In this document: positions 35,525 through 45,200 of the stretch, one piece after another
Position numbering within the stretch: the first letter of the stretch is position 1
Layout of the letters: every line of letters begins with the position of its first letter
From: Pseudomonas siliginis
Lineage (GTDB): Bacteria > Pseudomonadota > Gammaproteobacteria > Pseudomonadales > Pseudomonadaceae
NCBI RefSeq assembly: GCF_019145195.1
Contig: NZ_JAHSTW010000001.1
Location: 372,001-436,000, forward strand
Direction: 5' to 3'
DNA length: 64,000 nucleotides
Notes under the pieces: model-generated
Seen by the model: the letters and a program-made list of their open reading frames with translations, nothing else
Told to the model about the DNA's origin: nothing
Database searches by the model: none
Program-made: the position numbers and the translations under genes

Positions 35525-36439
35525 ATGAATCGTAATGACCTGCGTCGTGTCGACCTGAACCTGCTGATCGTGTTCGAAACATTGATGCACGAACGCAGTG
35601 TGACTCGGGCCGCGGAAAAATTGTTCCTCGGCCAACCGGCTATCAGTGCGGCGCTGTCGCGTTTGCGCAGCCTGTTTGACGATCCCTTGTTTGTCCGCAC
35701 CGGCCGCAGCATGGAGCCATCAGCACGCGCGGTGGAAATCTTCGCCCTGCTCTCGCCCGCCCTTGATTCGATCTCGACCGCCGTCAGTCGTGCCGCCGAT
35801 TTCGATCCGGCGACCAGCACGTCGGTGTTTCGCATCGGTTTGTCCGACGACGTCGAATTCGCCCTGCTGCCGATGCTGCTCAAGCGCCTGCGCGCCGAAG
35901 CACCAGGCATCGTCCTCGTGGTGCGGCGGGTCAACTACATCTTGATGCCGGGCCTGCTGGCCTCCGGCGAGATTTCCATCGGCGTCAGCTACACCACCGA
36001 CCTGCCGGCCAACGCCAAGCGCAAGGTCCTGCGCCGCAGCGCACCGAAGCTGCTGCGCGCCGACACCGTGCCGGGGCCGCTGAGCCTGGACGACTACTGC
36101 GCCCGACCGCACGCACTGGTGTCGTTCGCTGGCGACCTCAGTGGTTTCGTCGATGAAGAACTGGAGAAACTCGGACGCAAACGGCACGTGGTGCTGGCGG
36201 TGCCACAGTTCAACGGACTCGGCACGCTGCTGGCGGGCACCGACATCGTCGCGACCGTGCCGGATTACACGGCTGAGGCACTGACGGCGGCTGGAGGGCT
36301 TCGTGCTGAAGATCCACCACTGCCGACGCGCACCTTCGAACTGCACATGGCCTGGCGTGGGTCGCAGGATAATGACCCGGGAGAGCGGTGGTTGAGGTCG
36401 CGGATTCAGATGTTTTTTGGGGATCCGGATAGTCTTTAG
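35525..36439 (+). CDS. LysR-family transcription regulator (304 aa)
   Basis: The N-terminal winged helix (MNRNDLRRVDLNLLIVFETL, then RSVTRAAEKLFLGQPAISAALSRLRSLF) is of the NodD/LeuO-like subgroup, with the typical effector domain (residues about 92-300). The start at 35525 has AGGA 6 nt upstream; the longer frame to 35462 would extend the protein before the conserved N-terminus. It is divergent from the quinone oxidoreductase and probably regulates it in response to quinones or electrophiles; this is inference. Confidence 0.92.
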   Translation: MNRNDLRRVDLNLLIVFETLMHERSVTRAAEKLFLGQPAISAALSRLRSLFDDPLFVRTGRSMEPSARAVEIFALLSPALDSISTAVSRAADFDPATSTSVFRIGLSDDVEFALLPMLLKRLRAEAPGIVLVVRRVNYILMPGLLASGEISIGVSYTTDLPANAKRKVLRRSAPKLLRADTVPGPLSLDDYCARPHALVSFAGDLSGFVDEELEKLGRKRHVVLAVPQFNGLGTLLAGTDIVATVPDYTAEALTAAGGLRAEDPPLPTRTFELHMAWRGSQDNDPGERWLRSRIQMFFGDPDSL

Positions 36440-36525
36440 GCATCGTCGGCTAGGGTGCTTTATCGGAAGTACCGTAGAACGCACCCCGTCGGAATCAGAT
36501 CCCGAATCAATGTCCGGACGGGCAA

Positions 36526-36544
36526 ATTGGCATAATATGCCAAT
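36526..36544. promoter_or_regulatory. perfect 19-bp palindrome, probable ParD operator
   Basis: ATTGGCATA-A-TATGCCAAT is a perfect 9-1-9 inverted repeat 38 nt upstream of the parD ATG. It contains CATAAT, a possible -10 hexamer, so repressor binding would block the promoter. Autoregulation by the antitoxin and by the toxin-antitoxin complex is established for ParDE systems. Confidence 0.8.
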
Positions 36545-36582
36545 GTTCGTAAATACCGGTTTGGCCAGCACTGGAGATAATT

Positions 36583-36873
36583 ATGGCGACCCGAAACGTA
36601 GTGCTCACTCCTCACCAGGAACAGGTTATTCATGACCTTGTCCAGTCAGGCCGGTATCAGAATGCCAGTGAGGTAATGCGCGAAGGCTTGCGGCTGTTGG
36701 AGCAGCGCGTCGCCGAAGATACCGCCAAAATCGAGGCACTGCGTCAGGCGACCTCGATCGGCATCATGGATCTTGAGCGTGGGCGGTTTACTCAGGTGAA
36801 CGAAGGGGATCTGGAACATTACCTTGAAGGCTTGAGCCAGGAGGCTACCCTCCCCGCGCGCGAGAAACACTGA
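36583..36873 (+). CDS. parD: ParD-type antitoxin (96 aa)
   Basis: Type II antitoxin with an N-terminal ribbon-helix-helix DNA-binding domain (NVVLTPHQEQVIHDLVQSGRYQNASEVMREGLRLLEQR, residues 5-42) and a flexible C-terminus that wraps the toxin. The ribosome binding site GGAGA lies about 6 nt before the ATG. It is followed 2 nt later by the toxin gene. A 19-bp palindrome lies upstream. The family is identified from the conserved SGRYxNASEVxREGLRLLE block. Confidence 0.95.
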   Translation: MATRNVVLTPHQEQVIHDLVQSGRYQNASEVMREGLRLLEQRVAEDTAKIEALRQATSIGIMDLERGRFTQVNEGDLEHYLEGLSQEATLPAREKH

Positions 36874-36875
36874 GG

Positions 36876-37256
36876 ATGCCGCGATATCGGATTTCCAACC
36901 CCGCGCGCGCTGACATTGTCGACATACTCAGACTCTCCCATACCCAGTTCGGCGACCAAGCCCGCCAGCGCTACCAAGCGCTGATCCTTGCAGCGCTGCA
37001 AGCGCTGGCCGACAAGCCTTATCGCATTGGCAGCCATGACCGCGATGAGCTTGCACCAGGCCTCCGCAGCTATCACCTCATCTATTCACGCCAGCAGGCG
37101 AAACCCACTCATGGAACGGTCAAGAGCCCGCGCCATATCGTGTTCTATCGCGTGGCAAATGACGACGTGATCGAGGTCGTCAGACTCCTTCATGACGCCA
37201 TGGAAGCGCATTTGCACTTGCCTGCGATTGATCAGCGACCTGATCCCATGACCTGA
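36876..37256 (+). CDS. parE: ParE/RelE-superfamily toxin (126 aa)
   Basis: Toxin partner of the antitoxin encoded 2 nt upstream. The fold markers are RYRISNPARADIVDILRLSHTQFG, RYQALILAALQALADKP, and the end strand HIVFYRVANDDVIEVVRLLHDAMEA. Chromosomal ParE proteins typically poison DNA gyrase. It is about 25 residues longer than usual, with an insertion (RQQAKPTHGTVKSPR) between the central strands and a C-terminal tail. Activity of this variant is not proven. Confidence 0.93.
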   Translation: MPRYRISNPARADIVDILRLSHTQFGDQARQRYQALILAALQALADKPYRIGSHDRDELAPGLRSYHLIYSRQQAKPTHGTVKSPRHIVFYRVANDDVIEVVRLLHDAMEAHLHLPAIDQRPDPMT

Positions 37257-37334
37257 CTGGCCAAGAACAGGAAGATCAGGCGCCCCCTCTGAATCTCGAC
37301 CCTGAAAGCCCTTTAGTCTCTTTCCCGACCCGAA

Positions 37335-38096
37335 TCACTTGCCACCCGTCACATCCAGAAAAGTCCCGGTGACAAACGAGGCCTCCGCGCTGGCCAGCCA
37401 CAAGATGGCCCGCGCCACCTCTTCCGGCTGACCGCCCCGCCCCATGGGAATCGAGTCCTTCACGCGATCCACCCGCCCCGGTTCGCCGCCGCTGGCGTGC
37501 ATGTCGGTATAGATGTGCCCGGGGCGAATGCAGTTGACCCGAATTCCCTCGCGCGCAACTTCCTTGGCAAAGCCGATGGTGAAAGTTTCCAGCGCGCCTT
37601 TCGATGCTGCGTAGTCGACGTATTCATTCGGGCTGCCCAGGCGCGCCGAGGCAGAAGAAACGTTGATCACTGCCCCACCTGTGCCGCCGTGCCGATAAGC
37701 CATGCGCTTCACCGCTTGCTGCGCGCACAGGATCGGTCCCAGAGCATTGACCGCGAAGATGCGTTGCATGCGTTCGAAGCTCAGGTTCTCCATGCGTGAC
37801 TGTTTTGCCAGAACGCCTGCGTTATTGATCAGAACGTCGATCCGTCCAAATGACCGATCGAGGGCCGAGAAAAGTTCAGCAACCTGCTCGGGGTCAGCAC
37901 TGTCAGCACGCACCGCGAGGCCTTTGCGCCCCAACGCTTCGATATCCGCCACCACCTCAAGAGCGGCGGACTCGTTGGCGACGTAGCTGATGGCGACGTC
38001 GTAGCCTTGCGCGGCGGCGAGTCTGGCGGTGGCGGCGCCGACTCCGCGACTGCCGCCGGTGATCAGAATCAGCGGTGCTTGCGAGACTTTATCCAT
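37335..38096 (-). CDS. short-chain dehydrogenase/reductase (253 aa)
   Basis: Classical SDR oxidoreductase using NAD(P)H. It has the cofactor motif TGGSRGVGAA (residues 13-22), NNAG, a catalytic Ser within INVSSASAR, and YxxxK as YAASKGAL, followed by NCIRPGHIYTDMH. An Arg after the glycine motif suggests NADPH preference. Closest by pattern to YgfF/glucose dehydrogenase-like SDRs; substrate unknown. It is 29 nt downstream of an EamA transporter gene in the same orientation, so the two may be co-transcribed. Confidence 0.93.
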   Translation of the reverse strand: MDKVSQAPLILITGGSRGVGAATARLAAAQGYDVAISYVANESAALEVVADIEALGRKGLAVRADSADPEQVAELFSALDRSFGRIDVLINNAGVLAKQSRMENLSFERMQRIFAVNALGPILCAQQAVKRMAYRHGGTGGAVINVSSASARLGSPNEYVDYAASKGALETFTIGFAKEVAREGIRVNCIRPGHIYTDMHASGGEPGRVDRVKDSIPMGRGGQPEEVARAILWLASAEASFVTGTFLDVTGGK

Positions 38097-38125
38097 GCGA
38101 CGTTCTCCTGAGCAGTTGGCCTATG

Positions 38126-38953
38126 TCAGCCGATGATGATGGCGCCGCTGGCGATGACCACGCATGCCAGCATCCTGCGGACGGTGAGCTTTTCACCGAG
38201 GAACAAATAGCCGAGCAATGCCGCGAACAGCACGCTGGTTTCGCGCAGGGCCGACACCGCGCCCAGTGGCGCTTCGTTCATCGCGTAGATAACAATTGCG
38301 TAAGCCAGTAAGGAAACCAGCCCGCCTACCACTGCGGCGAGCATGCCGGGCCGTACGGAAAACAGACTGCGGGCGTCGCGCAGGCCGATATACACCAATG
38401 GCATCAACACACCCCACAGGGCGCTCATCCACACCGTGTACGCGAGCGGCGCACCGGAAAGCCTGGCGCCAATGCCATCGACGACGCTGTAGGCGGCGAT
38501 GAAACAACCGGTGCCCAGCGCATACGGCAGGCTCGGCACCGACAGGCTGCGCCCTCGGAACGCCAACGAAATGATCCCCCCGGACACCAGACCAATGCCG
38601 AGCAGTTCGCCGGGGGTTATGGTTTCGCCGGCAAACAGCGCGGCGCCGAGGGTGATCAGCGCTGGCGACGACCCACGGGAAATCGGATAGATCTGGCCTA
38701 GATCGCCGACCCGATAGCTGCGCACCAGAAACAGGTTGTAGCCGACATGCAGCAGTGCCGAGAGCAGCGCATACCCCCAGCTCTCAGGTGCAGGCGCGGC
38801 CATGAAAAAGGTGGCGATGAGGCAGACGATGGCGATGGCCACGCACATTATTGTCATCGACCAGAGCCGATCGGCACCGCCGCGCAGCAGCGCGTTCCAG
38901 CTGGCGTGCAGAAGCGCGGCGAACAGAACGAGGAGTACGAGATGGATTGGCAT
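38126..38953 (-). CDS. EamA/DMT-family membrane transporter (275 aa)
   Basis: Ten predicted hydrophobic helices in two EamA repeats, with the signature near YPISRGSSPALITLGAALFAGE in the first half and PLGAVSALRETSVLFAALLGYLFLGEKLT in the second. It is probably a metabolite exporter of the inner membrane; the substrate cannot be told. It lies upstream of and near to the SDR gene. Confidence 0.92.
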   Translation of the reverse strand: MPIHLVLLVLFAALLHASWNALLRGGADRLWSMTIMCVAIAIVCLIATFFMAAPAPESWGYALLSALLHVGYNLFLVRSYRVGDLGQIYPISRGSSPALITLGAALFAGETITPGELLGIGLVSGGIISLAFRGRSLSVPSLPYALGTGCFIAAYSVVDGIGARLSGAPLAYTVWMSALWGVLMPLVYIGLRDARSLFSVRPGMLAAVVGGLVSLLAYAIVIYAMNEAPLGAVSALRETSVLFAALLGYLFLGEKLTVRRMLACVVIASGAIIIG

Positions 38954-39028
38954 GCGGCATTCTAGGCATCTCGGGCATTGGCATTACAGCGAAGTTTCCT
39001 CATTGCAGCATGAGCAAAAGCTCATGCT

Positions 39029-39934
39029 TCAGCGCTGGGGGTTCTGCACCTTCAATGCTTCACTGAGCAACCAATCACGAAAACTGAGAATGTGTGCCTG
39101 GGCTTCGATGCCTTTGGGGCAGACGAAATAGTAGGCCAAAGGCGAAGTGAACGGCACATCGAACAGCCTCACCAGACGGCCATCGGCGATTTCGTTTTCG
39201 ACATGGCCGCTGCGCACCAGCGCCACACCCTGGCCGAGCAACGCAGCTTCCACCGTCATATTGGTATCACCAAACCTGACGCCTTCGCGCAGCGGTAAAA
39301 ACTCCAGCCCGACGGACTGAAACCACACCTCCCATTTCGGCGCCAACTCGGCGCCGTCGCGGATAAGTAACGGCATCTGCAGCAACTCCGCGGGACTGCA
39401 CGGCCTGCCGACGCGCTGCAGCAGTTCGGGACTGGCCACGGGAAACACCTGCTCACCGAACAGGAACTCCGAATACAGACCGGGATAATTGCCTTTGCCC
39501 AAGCGAATGGCGACATCGGCTTCGCCGCTGGCGAAATGGATGATCGTGTCCGTGGTATCCAGCGACACCAACAGCTCCGGGTGCAGGCGCGACAGATTCG
39601 GCAAGCGTGGCAGCAGCCACTTCAAGGCAAACGAATAAGTGGTGCTGACGGTCAGGCGAACCCTGTCCTTTTGCTCGCGCAGATCCTCCAGCGTGGCCTC
39701 GAGGCTCATGAAAAACTCGCGCACGATCGGCGCCAGCGTCGCCCCCGCCGCAGTGAGGCGTAACGACTTGCCGCGCTCGAACAATTGCAACCCCCAAAGA
39801 TCTTCCAGGTGCCGGAGCTGATGACTGACGGCGCTTTGGGTCACGTGCAGTTCTTGAGCGGCAGCCGTGAACGTCGGGTGCCGGGTGGCCACTTCGAAAG
39901 CCCGCAGGGTCGCGGTCGGGGGCAGGTCGCGCAT
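39029..39934 (-). CDS. GcvA-like LysR-family regulator (301 aa)
   Basis: LysR regulator of the GcvA/AmpR group, shown by PPTATLRAFEVATRHPTFTAAAQELHVTQSAVSHQLRHLEDLWGLQLFER near the N-terminus and DVAIRLGKGNYPGLYSEFLF in the effector domain. The start at 39934 (MRDLPP) matches family length; the open frame extends to 40090 but adds an arginine-rich leader not seen in relatives. A weak GGAT stands as ribosome binding site. An inverted repeat, CATGAG-N6-CTCATG, at 39966-39983 may be its operator. The neighbouring transporter/SDR pair (same strand, 75 nt beyond its stop) may be targets. Confidence 0.9.
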   Translation of the reverse strand: MRDLPPTATLRAFEVATRHPTFTAAAQELHVTQSAVSHQLRHLEDLWGLQLFERGKSLRLTAAGATLAPIVREFFMSLEATLEDLREQKDRVRLTVSTTYSFALKWLLPRLPNLSRLHPELLVSLDTTDTIIHFASGEADVAIRLGKGNYPGLYSEFLFGEQVFPVASPELLQRVGRPCSPAELLQMPLLIRDGAELAPKWEVWFQSVGLEFLPLREGVRFGDTNMTVEAALLGQGVALVRSGHVENEIADGRLVRLFDVPFTSPLAYYFVCPKGIEAQAHILSFRDWLLSEALKVQNPQR

Positions 39935-40241
39935 AAAAATGATCCGGGGACGGTAAATGTCAGAGCATGAGGTTACGCTCATGTTAGAGCGAAATGCGTT
40001 CGCATGCCTCTCGCCCCAAGTGGATTTGGTGACGATCGGGTTTGGGTTTAGCCGCAGACCCACAAATCGAAAGCCCAGAGCCGATGACAAACCTTATGGT
40101 AACGATTAGATTACCGCCGCCCCGCCAATGGAGAGTCGGGCATTCAGTCTTTGCTCTCGTTGGCGGCGGTGTTTGCACCAACGAAAACACCGGGATGTAT
40201 CTGTCCCGTCTTTCGACTGACCATTTTTTAGGGAAAAAAAC
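39935..40241. other. 307-nt divergent spacer between LysR and DUF805 genes
   Basis: No gene seen. It holds the inverted repeat CATGAG-N6-CTCATG (39966-39983) and an overlapping small palindrome pair (GCGAA-ATGCG-TTCGC, 39989-40003). Near the DUF805 gene, imperfect complementary GC-rich segments around 40110-40170 could fold the leader. The ribosome binding site of the DUF805 gene is AGGG before an A run. Confidence 0.5.
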
Positions 40242-40694
40242 ATGAGCCTGGTTTTCTGCCGTGGTTGCGCCAAGGAAATAAGTACTCTGGCACTGGCATG
40301 CCCCCAATGCGGCGCACCTCAAGCGCCACTGCATTCCATTGCCAGTGGCCCCGTCATGGCGAGCGGCAACCCATACGTGGAAGCACTGAAGAAATATGCC
40401 GTGTTCACCGGACGCGCCACGCGCCGTGAATACTGGATGTTCTTTCTGATCAACATGGGCATCGCTATTGTCATGAGCGTTTTCGACGCCATGCTCAAGA
40501 CCGGTGGCGCCTTGCAGAGCCTGTACAACCTGGCAATGCTGTTGCCGAGCCTCGCTGTTGGCGTAAGGCGCATGCACGACACTGACCGCAGCGGCTGGTG
40601 GATTCTGCTGCCCATCGTCAACATTGTGTTTCTGGCGCAAGACAGCCAGCCTGGCCCCAATCGCTTCGGTGCCAACCGCAAAGGCTTCAACTGA
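40242..40694 (+). CDS. zinc-ribbon DUF805 membrane protein (150 aa)
   Basis: An N-terminal zinc ribbon (CRGCAKEISTLALACPQCGAPQ: two CxxC pairs) is followed by a DUF805 membrane domain with about three or four helices (YWMFFLINMGIAIVMSVF, LAMLLPSLAVGVRRMHDTDRSGWW, LLPIVNIVFLAQDS). Similar to the YhaH/YiiR group; function unknown. A terminator follows 23 nt after the stop, so it is a single-gene unit. Confidence 0.92.
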   Translation: MSLVFCRGCAKEISTLALACPQCGAPQAPLHSIASGPVMASGNPYVEALKKYAVFTGRATRREYWMFFLINMGIAIVMSVFDAMLKTGGALQSLYNLAMLLPSLAVGVRRMHDTDRSGWWILLPIVNIVFLAQDSQPGPNRFGANRKGFN

Positions 40695-40716
40695 TCAATA
40701 GCCGCAATCGCGGATC

Positions 40717-40742
40717 GAAACGGCCTTCATGGCCGTTTCTTT
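40717..40742 (+). terminator. intrinsic terminator after the DUF805 gene
   Basis: GAAACGGCC, loop TTCAT, GGCCGTTTC followed by TTTA. A 9-bp stem with a short T run. Confidence 0.85.
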
Positions 40743-40869
40743 AGATATGACTCCCCTCTCACAAAGGCCTTGCTCGGTCATTGCTCGTCACGCAAGACAG
40801 ATTTGCAAGAAAACACATTGTTAGCCCCCTAACGAAAGGTGCATGCTAGAGGGCTGCCTCGGCTCTTAT

Positions 40870-40893
40870 ATCATTCCGAATGATAGTTACCTT
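40870..40893 (+). promoter_or_regulatory. MexT-type nod box upstream of mexE
   Basis: ATCATTCCGAATGAT (40870-40884) has the ATC-N9-GAT core of nod boxes and is also a perfect 15-bp inverted repeat. With the following AGTTACCTT it fits most of the published MexT pattern ATCA-N5-GTCGAT-N4-ACYAT: ATCA, GAT, N4 and ACC are kept. It lies 86 nt upstream of the mexE start codon. MexT itself is not encoded next to it. Confidence 0.7.
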
Positions 40894-40970
40894 TGCTTCA
40901 TTCGATTCGTGCCATCACACCCGCGCCGAGCATCATCCGCCCATCTTCAATACTTCGGCGGATTGCATCC

Positions 40971-42224
40971 ATGGAACAATCACTCAAACATTTGCGCTTC
41001 CCGTTGGCCATGCTGGCCGTACTGGTGATGAGCGCCTGCGGCAAAACTCCGGAGACTGCCGGCGCCCCGCCCGCTGCCAAAGTCAGTGTGGCCAAGGTGC
41101 TGGAACAACCGGTCAACGAGTGGGACGAATTTACCGGGCGCCTCGAAGCGCCGGAAACCGTTGAAATCCGCCCACGGGTATCGGGCCAGATTGATCAGGT
41201 CGCGTTCACCGAAGGCGCGCTGGTCAAGAAAGGTGACCTGCTGTTCCAGATCGACCCGCGTCCGTTCCAGGCCGAGGTACGCCGCCTCGAAGCGCTGGTT
41301 GCTCAAGCCCGCGCCACCGCCACCCGCAGCGAAAACGAAGCCGCTCGCGGTGAACGTCTGCGTACCAGCAACGCCATTTCCGCTGAACTGGCCGACTCGC
41401 GCACCAGCGCTGCCCAAGAGGCCCGCGCCGCCGTCGGTGCCCTGCAGGCACAACTGGACCTGGCCAAACTGAACCTGAGCTTCACCCGCGTGACCGCACC
41501 GATCAGCGGCCGCGTCAGCCGCGCCGAAATCACTGCCGGCAACCTGGTGACCGCCGACACCACCGCGCTGACCAGCGTCGTCTCCACCGACAAGGTCTAC
41601 GCCTACTTCGACGCCGACGAACGCGTGTTCCTCAAATACACCCAACTGGCCCGCAACGGCCAGCGCGGCGCCACCACGCCGGTGTACATGGGCCTGTCCA
41701 ACGAAGACGGCAACCCGCACCTCGGCCAGATGAACTTCGTCGACAACCAGGTCAATCCGAAAACCGGCACCATCCGTGGTCGCGCCGTCTTCGACAACGC
41801 TGACGGCACCTACACCCCTGGCCTTTACGCTCGCTTGAAGCTGGTCGGCAGCGGCACCTACAACGCCATGCTGATCAATGACGAAGCCGTGGGCACTGAC
41901 CTGGGCAAGAAGTTCGTGCTGGTGATGGATGGCGACAACAAGACCGCCTACCGCGCCGTTGAACTCGGTCCGAAGATTGAAGGCCTGCGCATCGTCCGCA
42001 ACGGTCTGAACAAGGACGACACCATCATCGTCAAGGGCTTGCAACGGGTTCGTCCTGGCTCACCGGTCACCCCTGAGGTGATTCCGATGGCCAGCGAGCA
42101 GACCCTCGCCGCCCTCGCTCAACAACGTCAAGCGCTGGAAGCCAGCAACCTGCCCAAAGTTGCCCCTGCCAAGGGTGAATCGGGTTCGGCTGCGAAGCTG
42201 GCTGCTACGACCCCACGCGGTTAA
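40971..42224 (+). CDS. mexE: MexE, RND efflux periplasmic adaptor (417 aa)
   Basis: Membrane-fusion protein of the MexEF-OprN multidrug pump. It has a lipoprotein signal with lipobox VMSAC (Cys near residue 23), a lipoyl domain (VEIRPRVSGQIDQVAFTEGALVKKGDLLFQIDPRPF), an alpha-hairpin (residues about 100-170), a beta-barrel and a membrane-proximal domain. The start at 40971 (MEQSLKHLRF) is chosen over the open frame from 40893 because it gives a normal lipoprotein signal. Length matches P. aeruginosa MexE. It is first gene of a three-gene operon, with a nod box upstream. Confidence 0.95.
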   Translation: MEQSLKHLRFPLAMLAVLVMSACGKTPETAGAPPAAKVSVAKVLEQPVNEWDEFTGRLEAPETVEIRPRVSGQIDQVAFTEGALVKKGDLLFQIDPRPFQAEVRRLEALVAQARATATRSENEAARGERLRTSNAISAELADSRTSAAQEARAAVGALQAQLDLAKLNLSFTRVTAPISGRVSRAEITAGNLVTADTTALTSVVSTDKVYAYFDADERVFLKYTQLARNGQRGATTPVYMGLSNEDGNPHLGQMNFVDNQVNPKTGTIRGRAVFDNADGTYTPGLYARLKLVGSGTYNAMLINDEAVGTDLGKKFVLVMDGDNKTAYRAVELGPKIEGLRIVRNGLNKDDTIIVKGLQRVRPGSPVTPEVIPMASEQTLAALAQQRQALEASNLPKVAPAKGESGSAAKLAATTPRG

Positions 42225-42239
42225 GGGACGACAACTCCG

Positions 42240-45200
42240 ATGAATTTTTCCCAATTCTTCATTTCCCGGCCGATCTTCGCAGCGGTGCTGTCGCTGTTGA
42301 TCCTGATCGCCGGCGCGATCTCGCTGTTCCAGTTGCCGATCAGCGAATACCCGGAAGTCGTGCCGCCGACCGTGGTCGTGCGCGCCAACTTCCCGGGCGC
42401 CAACCCCAAAGTCATCGGTGAAACCGTGGCCGCTCCGCTGGAGCAGGCCATCACCGGCGTCGAGAACATGCTGTACATGTCCTCGCAGTCGACCGCCGAC
42501 GGCAAGATCACCCTGACCATCACCTTCGCCCTGGGCACTGACCTGGACAACGCGCAGGTGCAGGTGCAGAACCGGGTAACCCGGACCGAGCCGAAGCTTC
42601 CCGAGGAAGTAACGCGCATCGGTATCACCGTCGACAAGGCTTCGCCGGACCTGACCATGGTTGTGCACTTGACCTCACCGGACAAGCGCTACGACATGCT
42701 GTACCTGTCCAACTACGCGATCCTCAACATCAAGGATGAGCTTGCTCGCCTCGGTGGTGTCGGTGACGTGCAGTTGTTCGGTATGGGCGACTACTCGTTG
42801 CGCGTCTGGCTTGACCCGAACAAGACCGCTTCACGCAATCTGACCGCCACCGATGTGGTGACCGCGATTCGCGAACAGAACCGTCAGGTCGCCGCCGGTC
42901 AACTGGGCGCGCCCCCTGCCCCGACCGCGCAAAGTTTCCAGCTGTCGGTCAACACCCAAGGCCGTCTGGTTTCCGAAGAAGAGTTCGAGAACATCGTCAT
43001 TCGCGCAGGCGACGACGGTGAGATCACTCGCCTGAAAGACATCGCACGCATTGAACTAGGTTCCAGCCAATACGCCTTGCGCTCGCTGCTGAACAATCAG
43101 CCGGCGGTGGCGATCCCGATCTTCCAGCGTCCCGGTTCCAACGCCATCGACATTTCCAACGAAGTGCGCGGCAAGATGGAAGAGCTGAAGAAAGGCTTCC
43201 CGCAGGGCATGGATTACAGCATCGTGTATGACCCGACGATCTTCGTTCGTGGCTCGATCGAGGCGGTGGTGCACACCCTGTTCGAAGCGCTGATCCTCGT
43301 GGTGCTGGTGGTGATTCTGTTCCTGCAGACCTGGCGCGCCTCGATCATTCCGTTGGTGGCGGTGCCGGTATCGTTGATCGGTACGTTTGCGGTCATGCAC
43401 CTGTTCGGCTTCTCGCTCAACGCCCTGTCGCTGTTCGGCTTGGTGCTGGCCATCGGTATCGTGGTGGACGACGCCATCGTCGTGGTGGAAAACGTCGAAC
43501 GGAACATCGAACTCGGACTGACGCCGGTCGAAGCGACCAAGCGCGCCATGCGTGAAGTGACCGGGCCGATCGTGGCCACCGCACTGGTGCTGTGTGCGGT
43601 GTTCATTCCAGCGGCGTTCATTTCCGGCCTCACCGGGCAGTTCTACAAACAGTTCGCACTGACTATCGCGATCTCTACAGTGATCTCGGCGTTCAACTCG
43701 CTGACCCTGTCGCCAGCGCTGGCTGCTGTGTTGCTGAAAAGCCACGACGCGCCGAAAGACCGTTTCTCGAAAGTGCTCGACAGAATCTTCGGTGGCTGGC
43801 TGTTCCGTCCGTTCAACCGCTTCTTCGATCGCGCCAGCCATGGCTACGTCGGCACCGTGCGCCGGGTCATCCGTAGCAGCGGCATCGCCCTGCTCGTATA
43901 TGCAGGCCTGATGGTACTGACCTTCTTCGGTTTCTCCAGCACGCCGACCGGTTTCGTACCTGGCCAGGACAAACAATACCTGGTGGCCTTCGCGCAATTG
44001 CCGGATGCCGCGAGCCTGGATCGCACCGAAGACGTGATCAAGCGCATGTCCGACCTCGCGCTGAAACAGCCGGGCGTGGAAAGCGCCGTAGCGTTCCCGG
44101 GCCTGTCGATCAACGGTTTCACCAACAGCCCGAACGCCGGCATCGTCTTCGTGACGCTGAAACCGTTCGACGAGCGTAAAGACCCGAGCATGTCCGCCGG
44201 CGCGATTGCCGGCGCCTTGAACGGCCAGTACGCGAACATTCAGGAAGCGTACATGGCGATCTTCCCGCCACCGCCGGTACAAGGTCTGGGCACCATTGGT
44301 GGTTTCCGCCTGCAAATCGAAGACCGGGGCAACCTGGGCTACGACGAGCTGTACAAAGAAACCATGAACATCATCAACAAGAGCCACAACGTGCCGGAAC
44401 TGGCCGGCCTGTTCACCAGCTACACGGTGAACGTGCCGCAGGTCGATGCCGCCATCGACCGTGAGAAAGCCAAGACCCACGGCGTGGCCGTCAGCGATAT
44501 CTTCGACACCCTGCAGATCTATTTGGGTTCGCTGTATGCCAACGACTTCAACCGCTTCGGGCGCACCTATCAGGTCAACGTTCAGGCTGAACAGCAGTTC
44601 CGTCTTGAGTCCGACCAGATCGGTCAGTTGAAAGTACGCAACAACAAAGGCGAAATGATCCCGCTGGCGACCTTCATCAAGGTCAGCGACACCTCGGGGC
44701 CGGATCGGGTGATGCACTACAACGGCTTCATCACCGCTGAAATCAACGGTGCCGCAGCCCCGGGCTACAGCTCTGGCCAGGCGGAAAAAGCCATCGAGAA
44801 ACTGCTCAAGGAAGAACTTCCGAACGGCATGACCTACGAGTGGACCGACCTGACCTACCAGCAGATTCTGTCCGGCAACACCGCGCTGTTCGTGTTCCCG
44901 CTCTGCGTACTGCTGGCGTTCCTGGTGCTCGCCGCACAATACGAAAGCTGGAGCCTGCCACTGGCTGTGATCCTGATCGTACCGATGACGCTGCTGTCGG
45001 CCATCACCGGTGTGATCATTTCCGGCGGTGACAACAACATCTTCACCCAGATCGGCTTGATCGTACTGGTGGGACTTGCCTGTAAAAACGCGATTCTGAT
45101 CGTCGAGTTCGCCAAGGACAAACAGGAAGAAGGCCTCGATCCGCTCGCTGCGGTGCTGGAAGCCTGCCGCCTGCGTCTGCGGCCGATTCTGATGACCTCC

